Part shown: positions 1 through 6,465 of the stretch, in pieces
How positions within the stretch are numbered: position 1 is the first letter of the stretch
How the letters are laid out: each line of letters begins with the position of its first letter
Source: Pseudomonadota bacterium
GTDB lineage: Bacteria; Pseudomonadota; Gammaproteobacteria; Xanthomonadales; Xanthomonadaceae
Direction of reading: 5' to 3'
Length of the DNA: 6,465 bases
Assembly (NCBI GenBank): GCA_025355485.1
Contig: JANXZP010000241.1
Location: 1-6,465 of the forward strand
Notes under the pieces: model-generated
What the model saw: only the letters and a program-made list of their open reading frames with translations
Database searches by the model: none
Told to the model about the DNA's origin: nothing
Translations under genes and position numbers: made by a program

Positions 1-489
1 CTTGAATGGCTTGTTGGTCGGCGCAATGGATTTGCCGTCCGGCAGCATCATCGGTTTGGTGAACGTGCCTTCCATATCGCCGCGGACCGAAGTCCATTCG
101 CCGACGCCCATCTTGATCGGGTGGATCTTGATGCGCGTGTCCGGCGCGAAGCTGAACATGTATTTCAGATCCTTGATGTGCTGCGCCAAGCCGTGAGTTT
201 CGTGGCCATCCGGCCAGGTCACGGTGATGTCCTGCGCGTGGCTTTCCTTCAGGCGATCCCATTTCTGGTTGGTGTAGACATCGAAATCCAGGGTGTCGAA
301 ATTCGCGAGGTTCTTCGTCACCGCCGGTTCGTTGGTCCATGCACCGCCGGTGCCGGACGTAACGGCAAGCGGTCGTGCGACGGTCGCCGGTGTCATTGCA
401 GCAGGCTTCTGATCCGGCGCGGCGAATGCCGAAAGCGCTGCGCTGATGGCCAACGCTGCGATGGTGAAACGTAATGGTCGAACGATCAT
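1..489 (-). CDS. Exported SnoaL-like / ester cyclase family protein (5' part; continues past window edge)
   Basis: The first 163 codons are present and the frame is still open at position 1, so the C-terminus is missing. The start ATG at 489-487 is preceded by AGGAG (497-501) with 7 nt spacing. Residues 1-23 look like a Sec signal peptide: Arg4 and Arg7, then a hydrophobic stretch of Ala, Leu and Ile, then AFA before a likely cut at Ala23/Ala24. The mature part contains segments such as FDTLDFDVYTNQKWDRL, ITVTWPDGHETHG and GEWTSVRGDMEGTFTKP. These resemble SnoaL-like polyketide-cyclase/ester-cyclase proteins of the NTF2-like fold, recognised from memory of the family style. The cone-shaped fold binds small hydrophobic ligands, but many members have no known reaction, and I cannot assign a substrate. 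The location is probably periplasmic. It follows dapB by 68 bp in the same direction and could be the last gene of that unit or have its own promoter. A generic NTF2-like protein is the main alternative. Confidence 0.75.
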   Translation of the reverse strand, partial: MIVRPLRFTIAALAISAALSAFAAPDQKPAAMTPATVARPLAVTSGTGGAWTNEPAVTKNLANFDTLDFDVYTNQKWDRLKESHAQDITVTWPDGHETHGLAQHIKDLKYMFSFAPDTRIKIHPIKMGVGEWTSVRGDMEGTFTKPMMLPDGKSIAPTNKPFK

Positions 490-509
490 GGCTCTACTCC
501 TGAGTTGTA

Positions 510-528
510 GCTGCTGGCACGAAGCAGC
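510..528 (-). other. Small inverted repeat in the dapB-SnoaL gap
   Basis: On the minus strand GCTGCT and AGCAGC form a perfect 6-bp stem around a 7-nt loop, between the dapB stop and the ribosome binding site of the next gene. No run of T follows it, so it is not a convincing intrinsic terminator. It may be a weak mRNA structure or chance. Confidence 0.3.
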
Positions 529-557
529 GTCCGGAACTCGCCAACTTCGTTGCTTGC

Positions 558-1283
558 TTATCGAGAAGGATCCAGCAACAAATCCGCCAACCGATAACGC
601 GCAGGCGGCTTGCCATTGACGCACGCCGCCGCTTCCAGCGCGCCGCGCGCGAAGATGTCGCGATCGGTGGCGCGGTGGATCAGTTCCAGTCGCTCGCCGA
701 TGCCGGTGAATTGCACGAGGTGTTCGCCGACGACATCGCCCACGCGCAGGCTTTCGTAATGCGGCTTGCTGCCCCGCACCGCTTCGATCGTCGCGCCGAG
801 CGACAACGCGGTGCCTGATGGCGCGTCCAGCTTGTCTTTGTGGTGGGTCTCGACGATGTCGCAATCCCAGCCCGGCAACGCGGAGGCCGCACGGCGCACC
901 AACTCGTTCAACACGGCGACGCCGAGGCTGAAGTTCGCCGACCACACGACCGGAATGGATTTCGCGGCCGCATCCATCGCCGTGCGTTGCGCGTCGGACA
1001 ATCCGGTGGTGCCAGAAACCAGCGCACCGCCGCGCTGCAGGCACAGTTCAAGCGCGGCGTCGAAGGCCGCAGGCAGGCTGAAATCCACCAGCACGTCGAA
1101 CCCCGGCGCAGAGGCGATGCGTCCGGCCGCCAGCGCATGGGTGCCGTCCACGTCGCCGCCCGAGCGCGTGGCCGCAGCGACCACTTCGAAACGCGCATTG
1201 TCCGCAGCGAGTCGCAACAGCGCGCGGCCCATGCGACCGGAGGCGCCATGGATCAGCAATCGGATCGGGGCTGTTGCGCTCAT
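558..1283 (-). CDS. dapB: 4-hydroxy-tetrahydrodipicolinate reductase
   Basis: Reduces 4-hydroxy-tetrahydrodipicolinate with NAD(P)H in the cytoplasmic diaminopimelate/lysine pathway, which supplies peptidoglycan and lysine. The 241-residue protein has the family landmarks in order. The Rossmann nucleotide-binding loop GASGRMG is at 13-19. VDFS is at 66-69, GTTG at 91-94 and ANFSLGV at 116-122. The catalytic and substrate-binding segment THHKDKLDAPSGTA is at 146-159; His147, His148 and Lys151 match the essential E. coli His159, His160 and Lys163. A C-terminal GERLELIHRATDRDIFARGA block completes the dimerisation/return segment. It is shorter than the E. coli enzyme (273 aa) but no motif is missing. 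The gene starts 8 bp after the DUF937 stop. The only Shine-Dalgarno-like bases (AAGG) touch the ATG, so translation may depend on coupling to the upstream gene. In many gammaproteobacteria dapB directly follows dnaJ; here one gene intervenes. Confidence 0.97.
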   Translation of the reverse strand: MSATAPIRLLIHGASGRMGRALLRLAADNARFEVVAAATRSGGDVDGTHALAAGRIASAPGFDVLVDFSLPAAFDAALELCLQRGGALVSGTTGLSDAQRTAMDAAAKSIPVVWSANFSLGVAVLNELVRRAASALPGWDCDIVETHHKDKLDAPSGTALSLGATIEAVRGSKPHYESLRVGDVVGEHLVQFTGIGERLELIHRATDRDIFARGALEAAACVNGKPPARYRLADLLLDPSR

Positions 1284-1291
1284 CCTTGCGT

Positions 1292-1822
1292 TCAGTGCTT
1301 GCCGAACAACGAACCGAGCATGCCGCTGATGCGGTCCAGACCGCCGCCCGACTGCACCTGCTGCGCGGCATCGCCGAGAATCTGCCCCAACCCCTGCGCG
1401 TTCGCGCCGGATTGCGCCGCGTGATTGCCGATTGCCGCCATCACGACCGGGCCGAGGATCGAAAGGATGTGCGATGCGTGTTCCGGCGGCAGTCCGGTCG
1501 CTGCGCCGACACCCTGTGCAGCATTCGAATTCTGTCCGCCGAAGATCTGGCCGAGTACGCCTTGCATGCCGCTACCGGACGCACCGCCGATCATGCCGAC
1601 CACTTGCGAGACGTCCATGCCTGCTTGTTGTTGCGCGGCCGCGTGGATCGCGTCGGCGCCGTCGGGCGTGCTCGCGCGCTGGCCGATCGCGCCAAGGATC
1701 GATGGCATCGCGGCGCCGATCACGCCCTGCGCCTGGTCGGGCGGAATTCCAAGACGGCTGGCGACCTGTTGCACGACCGAACTGTCGATCGATCCCATGA
1801 CCTGCTGCAACAATTCGTTCAT
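1292..1822 (-). CDS. DUF937-family protein with internal duplication
   Basis: A 176-residue protein rich in Ala, Gly and Gln, with no signal peptide or membrane segment that I can see. It resembles DUF937/YidB-like proteins, a widespread family of unknown biochemical function. Two 47-residue halves align without gaps (residues 4-50 and 89-135, 15 identities by eye). Both carry G-[IL]-PP-[DE] followed by a helix ending in AIG-x-x-A, so the protein looks like two copies of a small helical unit. The linker (51-85) and tail (136-165) are Gln/Gly/Ala-rich and may be flexible. The start ATG at 1822 has GGAGG (1830-1834) 7 nt upstream, a strong ribosome binding site. It lies after a pair of hairpins behind dnaJ and 8 bp before dapB, so it is probably co-transcribed with dapB. 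I saw no clear promoter in the 128-bp gap before it, so read-through from dnaJ is possible. Its function is unknown. Confidence 0.85.
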   Translation of the reverse strand: MNELLQQVMGSIDSSVVQQVASRLGIPPDQAQGVIGAAMPSILGAIGQRASTPDGADAIHAAAQQQAGMDVSQVVGMIGGASGSGMQGVLGQIFGGQNSNAAQGVGAATGLPPEHASHILSILGPVVMAAIGNHAAQSGANAQGLGQILGDAAQQVQSGGGLDRISGMLGSLFGKH

Positions 1823-1904
1823 CGCCTGCCCTCCATATCGGTGAGCGATGAGTCTACTTCAGCCCGCGCAAGGCTGCATGATGGGCGGCATCTTGTTTGA
1901 AAGT

Positions 1905-1942
1905 CCGCACAGGGATGTGCGGTCTCTTGCGAACGGATTCGC
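1905..1942 (-). terminator. Tandem hairpins after dnaJ (possible weak terminator)
   Basis: Read on the minus strand, just after the dnaJ stop. First comes GCGAA-TCCG-TTCGC (1929-1942, 5-bp stem). Six bases later comes CCGCACA-TCCC-TGTGCGG (1905-1922, perfect 7-bp stem, 4-nt loop), followed by ACTTTC. The T tract is short, so termination may be partial, or the structures may protect the 3' end of the chaperone mRNA. No other terminator-like structure separates dnaJ from the DUF937-dapB unit. Confidence 0.45.
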
Positions 1943-1950
1943 ATCAAGCT

Positions 1951-3081
1951 TTACGACCTGATGCGTTCCCAGAAACTTTTCACGCCATCGAGGAACGTGC
2001 TGCTACGCGGCGAATGGCGGCGCGCATCGTCGCCCTGGAACGTGGATTCAAATTCGTCGAGCAACTCGCGCTGGCGCGCGGTGAGATTGACCGGCGTTTC
2101 GACCACCGCGCGGCACAGCAGGTCGCCTGCGCTGCGGCTGCGCACGGATTTCACGCCCTTGCCGCGCAGGCGGAACAGTTTTCCGGTCTGGGTTTCGGCG
2201 GGAATCCTGATCTCGGCTTCGCCGTTGAGCGTGGGCACGCGCACGGTGTCGCCGAGCGCCGCCTGCGAGATGCGGATCGGCACTTCGCAGTGCAGATCAT
2301 CGCCATCGCGCTGGAAGATCGCGTGGTCGCGCACACGCACTTCCACGTACAGGTCACCCGAGGGAGAGCCGGCTGGCCCGGCCTCGCCTTCGCCTGCAAG
2401 GCGGATGCGATCGCCGTTGTCCACGCCGGCGGGGATTTTCACCGCGAGCGTCTTGGTGTCCTCGGCGCGACCTTCGCCATGGCAGGCCATGCACGGATTG
2501 GCGATCACCTTGCCACGGCCGCCGCAGGTCGGGCATGCCTGCTGCAACGAAAAGATGCCCTGCTGCAAACGCACGCGGCCTTGTCCGCGGCACGTCGCGC
2601 AGGTGTCGATCTTGCCATCGGCCGAACCGCTGCCGGTGCACACGCGGCAATCGATCAGCGTCGCGATGTCGATCTTGCGTTCGACGCCGAACACCGCTTC
2701 TTCCAGGTCCAGGTCGAGCATGTAGCGCAGGTCGGCGCCGCGGCGTTGCGCCTGGCGTCCGCGACCGCCTCCGAAAATATCGCCGAAGATGTCGCCGAAG
2801 ATATCGCCCACATCGGCGAAGCCAGGGCCCGCACCGCCGCCGCCCATGCCGTGCTCGAACGCGGTGTGGCCGTGCTGGTCGTAGGCGCGGCGCTTGGACG
2901 CATCAGACAGCACTTCGTAGGCTTCCTTGGCCTCTTTGAAGCTTTCCTCGGAAGCCTTGTCGCCGGCCGTGTTGCGGTCGGGATGATGCTTCATCGCCAA
3001 CCGGCGATAGGCCTTCTTCAATTCCTCGTCGCTCGCAGTGTGGGCAACGCCGAGGACTTCGTAATAGTCGCGCTTGCTCAT
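1951..3081 (-). CDS. dnaJ: Chaperone DnaJ (Hsp40), class A
   Basis: Co-chaperone that delivers unfolded clients to DnaK and stimulates its ATPase in the cytoplasm. The 376 residues match the length of the E. coli protein. The J domain (about 1-70) has the HPD motif at 33-35, which triggers DnaK hydrolysis. A Gly/Phe-rich linker (79-106) contains DIFG three times in a row at 93-104. The zinc-binding domain has all four CxxCxGxG motifs: CRVCTGSG (145-152), CATCRGQG (161-168), CPTCGGRG (183-190) and CMACHGEG (197-204), so both zinc sites look intact. The two beta-sandwich substrate-binding domains and the dimerisation tail follow. The start ATG overlaps the stop of the upstream TMEM175-like gene (ATGA, 3078-3081), which implies translational coupling. 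Unusually, dnaJ is separated from dnaK by that gene. A pair of hairpins follows the stop. Confidence 0.98.
   Translation of the reverse strand: MSKRDYYEVLGVAHTASDEELKKAYRRLAMKHHPDRNTAGDKASEESFKEAKEAYEVLSDASKRRAYDQHGHTAFEHGMGGGGAGPGFADVGDIFGDIFGDIFGGGRGRQAQRRGADLRYMLDLDLEEAVFGVERKIDIATLIDCRVCTGSGSADGKIDTCATCRGQGRVRLQQGIFSLQQACPTCGGRGKVIANPCMACHGEGRAEDTKTLAVKIPAGVDNGDRIRLAGEGEAGPAGSPSGDLYVEVRVRDHAIFQRDGDDLHCEVPIRISQAALGDTVRVPTLNGEAEIRIPAETQTGKLFRLRGKGVKSVRSRSAGDLLCRAVVETPVNLTARQRELLDEFESTFQGDDARRHSPRSSTFLDGVKSFWERIRS
2770..2805 (-). repeat. Triple 12-bp tandem repeat in the dnaJ Gly/Phe linker
   Basis: Three adjacent near-identical 12-bp units encode DIFG-DIFG-DIFG (DnaJ residues 93-104). The units differ only at a few bases. 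The DIF motifs in the Gly/Phe region of class A J-proteins are known to regulate the DnaK interaction, so the repeat is probably functional, although in-frame slippage could change its copy number. Confidence 0.8.
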
Positions 3082-3656
3082 GGTTTGGTGATTCTCGATT
3101 CAATACGCCGGTCCGGCACCAGCCACATCAGCGCGACCGCCACGTAGATCCCATCGGCGATCCACGGGCTCAGCAGTACCGAAGGGATGGCGATTAGATA
3201 CAGCAGCGGCGACAGCTTGCCCTTGATGTCGTTGCCGATCGCTCGCGCCAGCAACGAGTCCGCGCCCTGCGTGGACAGAATCGCGCGCTGCAGGATCCAG
3301 TATGCGATCGCAGCCATCAGCAACACGCCGCCGTAGAGCGCGGTCGGCAGCACCGCGAAATGGTTCTCGCCCATCCAGCCGGTCGTGAACGGCACCAGCG
3401 ATAACCAGAACAGCAAATGCAGGTTCGCCCACAGCACCGCGCCGTTGACGTGTTCGGTTGCATGCAGCATGTGGTGGTGGTTGTTCCAGTAGATACCGAT
3501 GTTGACGAAGCTGAGCGCGTAGCACAGGAACACCGGCCCGACCTCGGACAATGCCTGCAAGGTCGGCGCGTGCGGCACGCGCATCTCCAGCACCATGATC
3601 GTGATGATGACCGCGATCACGCCGTCGCTGAATGCTTCGAGCCTACCCTTCCCCAT
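3078..3656 (-). CDS. TMEM175-family (DUF1211) putative potassium channel subunit
   Basis: A 192-residue integral membrane protein. Residues 5-28 (R-x3-FSDGV-x-A-x2-IT-x6-P pattern, with FSD at 9-11) match the signature of TMEM175/DUF1211 proteins. Bacterial members of this family form tetrameric potassium-permeable channels, with the FSD motif in helix 1. Six hydrophobic segments are visible by eye at about 8-26, 38-57, 73-95, 101-124, 148-163 and 165-181, which fits the six-helix bacterial unit. A His-rich stretch (WNNHHH, 57-62) follows helix 2, as in relatives. I chose ATG 3656 because the FSD helix begins right after it and AGGAG (3664-3668) lies 7 nt upstream. The frame stays open further upstream to 3809, but that part runs into dnaK. 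The gene follows dnaK by 61 bp, across a strong hairpin, and its stop overlaps the dnaJ start by 4 bp. Channel activity and selectivity are inferred from the family. A link to heat or osmotic stress is only a guess from context. Confidence 0.88.
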   Translation of the reverse strand: MGKGRLEAFSDGVIAVIITIMVLEMRVPHAPTLQALSEVGPVFLCYALSFVNIGIYWNNHHHMLHATEHVNGAVLWANLHLLFWLSLVPFTTGWMGENHFAVLPTALYGGVLLMAAIAYWILQRAILSTQGADSLLARAIGNDIKGKLSPLLYLIAIPSVLLSPWIADGIYVAVALMWLVPDRRIESRITKP

Positions 3657-3663
3657 TCCCAAT

Positions 3664-3668
3664 CTCCT
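3664..3668 (-). promoter_or_regulatory. Ribosome binding site of the TMEM175-like gene
   Basis: AGGAG, 7 nt before ATG 3656, fixes the start against the longer open frame. It sits inside a 13-base stretch (3660-3672, minus-strand TTTCAGGAGATTG) that is identical to the stretch in front of dnaK (5646-5658). Confidence 0.8.
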
Positions 3669-3673
3669 GAAAC

Positions 3674-3701
3674 AGCAAACGCCCGTTGCCGGGCGCTTGC
3701 T
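3674..3701 (-). terminator. Stable hairpin with GCAA tetraloop after dnaK (attenuator or mRNA stabiliser)
   Basis: On the minus strand, 17 nt after the dnaK stop, two 12-base arms (outermost A-T, one G-U, otherwise Watson-Crick) close a GCAA loop, a GNRA-type tetraloop. The arm core is GCGCCCG/CGGGCG. Downstream comes GTTTC rather than a run of T, and the ribosome binding site of the next gene lies 5 bases past the stem. It therefore probably causes partial termination or protects the dnaK 3' end, making dnaK mRNA more abundant than the channel-dnaJ part. This role is inferred; the structure itself is plain in the sequence. Confidence 0.65.
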
Positions 3702-3717
3702 TGCAACATCGTCGCGA

Positions 3718-5643
<1,926 letters not shown>

Positions 5644-5664
5644 GACAATCTCCTGAAAGCGCGA

Positions 5665-5683
5665 TGTTTGATTCGTGTTTGAT
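5665..5683 (-). repeat. 8-bp direct repeat in the dnaK leader
   Basis: ATCAAACA occurs twice with an 11-base period (5676-5683 and 5665-5672) in an A-rich, apparently unstructured stretch just upstream of the dnaK ribosome binding site. It may keep the leader open for ribosomes, or it may be chance. No known binding site is recognised. Confidence 0.5.
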
Positions 5684-5691
5684 AACTGCGG

Positions 5692-5708
5692 GCGGCCGGC
5701 GTGGCCGC
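5692..5708 (-). other. 5' leader hairpin of dnaK mRNA
   Basis: GCGGCC-ACGCC-GGCCGC forms a perfect 6-bp all-GC stem. It would begin only a few bases from the transcript start predicted from the sigma-32 promoter. A 5'-proximal stem can protect mRNA from decay. It does not cover the ribosome binding site, so it does not look like a simple RNA thermometer. Confidence 0.5.
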
Positions 5709-5718
5709 TGATGCAGTG

Positions 5719-5748
5719 TTAGTGGGGTGCGACGACGGGGCTTTCAAG
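5719..5748 (-). promoter_or_regulatory. Sigma-32 (RpoH) heat-shock promoter of dnaK
   Basis: On the minus strand, CTTGAAA (5742-5748) matches the -35 consensus of sigma-32 exactly. After 14 nt comes CCCCACTAA (5719-5727), close to the -10 consensus CCCCATNT. The expected transcript start is around 5711-5715, giving a leader of about 70 nt. The promoter lies between grpE and dnaK, so dnaK and what follows can be induced by heat without transcribing hrcA-grpE. Confidence 0.85.
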
Positions 5749-5781
5749 CGGGCCGCGCGTCGAAACCTGCGATTTTTTTGC

Positions 5782-6306
5782 TCAGTCGTGATCGGACTTC
5801 GCGACCATCACCAGCGCCGGGCGCAGCAGCCGGTCGTTGAGCAGATAGCCCTTCTGATGGACCTGGGTCACCGTGTCGGGCTTGTGCCCGGCACTGGCCG
5901 GTACGACGCCGATCGCCTGGTGATGTTCGGGGTTGAAGACTTCGCCGAGCGGATCGACCGCGGTCATGCCGCTGTCGGCAGCGGCCTTGGCCAACTGGCG
6001 CAGGGTCAGTTGCAGGCCTTCACGGACCTGCACCGATTCGCCATGCGCTGCCGCGATGCCGGCCTCGAGGCTGTCGAATACCGGCAGCAAGCTCGCCAGC
6101 AAGCGGTCATTGGCGAAACGGCGGCTCATCTCGACCTCGCGCGCCTGCCGCTTGCGCGTATTTTCAAGCTCGGCGTGTTCGCGCAAATGCTCTTCGCGCA
6201 GGAGCGCCAGTTCTGTCTGGGCAACCTCAAGCTCGCCCAGCAGGGCCTCGATCTCGGGATTGTCGTTGGACGTGGCCGCGTCCGGATGCGGTTCCGTGGT
6301 CTGCAT
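5782..6306 (-). CDS. grpE: Nucleotide exchange factor GrpE
   Basis: Releases ADP from DnaK so that it can rebind ATP and let go of its client; works as a cytoplasmic dimer. The 174 residues (E. coli has 197) start with a short acidic, disordered region. A long helix follows at about 17-60, rich in Glu, Leu and Arg and likely coiled-coil, and then a four-helix segment (about 61-112). The C-terminal beta wing that contacts DnaK carries the family signature: FNPEHHQAIGVVP (124-136), then VHQKGYLLNDRLLRPALVMVAK (149-170; key residues Gly153, Arg159, Arg162, Pro163, Ala164, Val166). I chose ATG 6306 because GAAAGG (6315-6320) lies 8 nt upstream. An in-frame ATG at 6360 would add 18 atypical residues and has no ribosome binding site. 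It follows hrcA by 69 bp with no clear promoter or CIRCE, so it is probably co-transcribed with hrcA. It is separated from dnaK by 138 bp holding the heat-shock promoter. Confidence 0.97.
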   Translation of the reverse strand: MQTTEPHPDAATSNDNPEIEALLGELEVAQTELALLREEHLREHAELENTRKRQAREVEMSRRFANDRLLASLLPVFDSLEAGIAAAHGESVQVREGLQLTLRQLAKAAADSGMTAVDPLGEVFNPEHHQAIGVVPASAGHKPDTVTQVHQKGYLLNDRLLRPALVMVAKSDHD

Positions 6307-6314
6307 TCTGTGTA

Positions 6315-6320
6315 CCTTTC
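6315..6320 (-). promoter_or_regulatory. Ribosome binding site of grpE
   Basis: GAAAGG, 8 nt before ATG 6306, supports this start over the upstream in-frame ATG at 6360. Confidence 0.7.
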
Positions 6321-6375
6321 TAGTCCGCGACGGCGCTAAGTTCCGCCACAAGTGGATCATGGGATGGATTGTTGA

Positions 6376-6465
6376 CTATGTAGCCTGCGCGCCCGGATTC
6401 AAGGCTGCGCCAAGCAGGTCGGCGGTGGCCTGCACCATCGGGATCACGCGCTCGTAGGCCATCCG
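6376..6465 (-). CDS. hrcA: Heat-inducible transcription repressor HrcA (C-terminal end only)
   Basis: Only the last 29 codons and the TAG stop are in the window; the rest lies beyond the right edge. The fragment begins RMAYERVIPMV and continues with TADLLGAALN. This matches the conserved C-terminus of HrcA, where a GPTRM-Y-x-R-V segment precedes a final helix. HrcA represses chaperone operons by binding the CIRCE inverted repeat, and GroEL assists its folding. Its place directly before grpE is the known hrcA-grpE-dnaK-dnaJ order and supports the call. The short length of what is visible limits certainty. Confidence 0.85.
   Translation of the reverse strand, partial: RMAYERVIPMVQATADLLGAALNPGAQAT

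Noticed and set aside
1823..1904. A sigma-32 or sigma-70 promoter before the DUF937 gene
   Set aside because: CCCATCAT resembles a sigma-32 -10 element, but no CTTGAAA-like -35 lies at the required 13-15 nt, and no convincing sigma-70 pair was found.
1897..3147. 416-codon open frame on the plus strand opposite dnaJ
   Set aside because: It mirrors dnaJ codons, is very rich in Ala, His and Arg, shows no recognisable domain, and overlaps an intact dnaJ over its whole length.
5770..5784. Run of seven T on the plus strand near the grpE stop as a terminator
   Set aside because: The T run is on the plus strand, where no gene ends, and no clear stem precedes it. On the gene strand it is a run of A.
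6307..6360. Upstream start for GrpE at 6360
   Set aside because: It has no ribosome binding site, the 18 added residues are atypical, and GAAAGG is placed correctly for ATG 6306.
5644..6375. CIRCE operator in the hrcA-grpE or grpE-dnaK gaps
   Set aside because: I looked for TTAGCACTC-N9-GAGTGCTAA. Only isolated fragments such as CTTAGCGCC and CTAACACTG are present, with no paired half-site at the right distance.

Overview
The window is a compact, GC-rich chromosomal segment in which every gene is read from the minus strand. From right to left, which is the direction of transcription, it holds: the 3' end of hrcA, grpE, dnaK, a TMEM175-family (DUF1211) membrane channel gene, dnaJ, a DUF937-family gene, dapB, and the 5' part of an exported SnoaL-like/ester-cyclase-type protein. 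The core hrcA-grpE-dnaK-dnaJ followed by dapB is the arrangement known from gammaproteobacteria of the Xanthomonadales (Lysobacterales). Together with the high GC content and protein style, this suggests a Xanthomonadaceae or Rhodanobacteraceae member. That placement is an inference from gene order, not a database match.

Right part (about 3660-6465): the Hsp70 chaperone machine. HrcA is the heat-shock repressor, GrpE the nucleotide exchange factor and DnaK the Hsp70 itself. A well-formed sigma-32 (RpoH) type promoter (CTTGAAA, 14 nt, CCCCACTAA) lies in the 138-bp grpE-dnaK gap. dnaK can therefore be heat-induced independently of hrcA-grpE. No CIRCE (HrcA operator) is visible in either gap; it would be expected upstream of hrcA, outside the window.

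Middle (about 1900-3717): a very stable hairpin with a GCAA tetraloop follows dnaK. Next come a six-helix TMEM175-like channel gene and dnaJ. The channel's stop codon overlaps the dnaJ start (ATGA), so dnaJ translation is probably coupled to the channel. Two small hairpins follow dnaJ.

Left part (1-1822): a small DUF937 protein with an internal duplication lies 8 bp upstream of dapB (4-hydroxy-tetrahydrodipicolinate reductase, lysine/diaminopimelate synthesis). After dapB comes a secreted SnoaL-like protein that runs off the window edge.

The most notable point is that a conserved housekeeping order (dnaK-dnaJ-dapB, usually followed by carAB) has one extra gene at each junction: a putative potassium channel, a DUF937 protein and an exported SnoaL-like protein. 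The rest is ordinary, and I see no mobile elements, CRISPR arrays, tRNA or rRNA genes. No stretch longer than 300 bases is without a gene.
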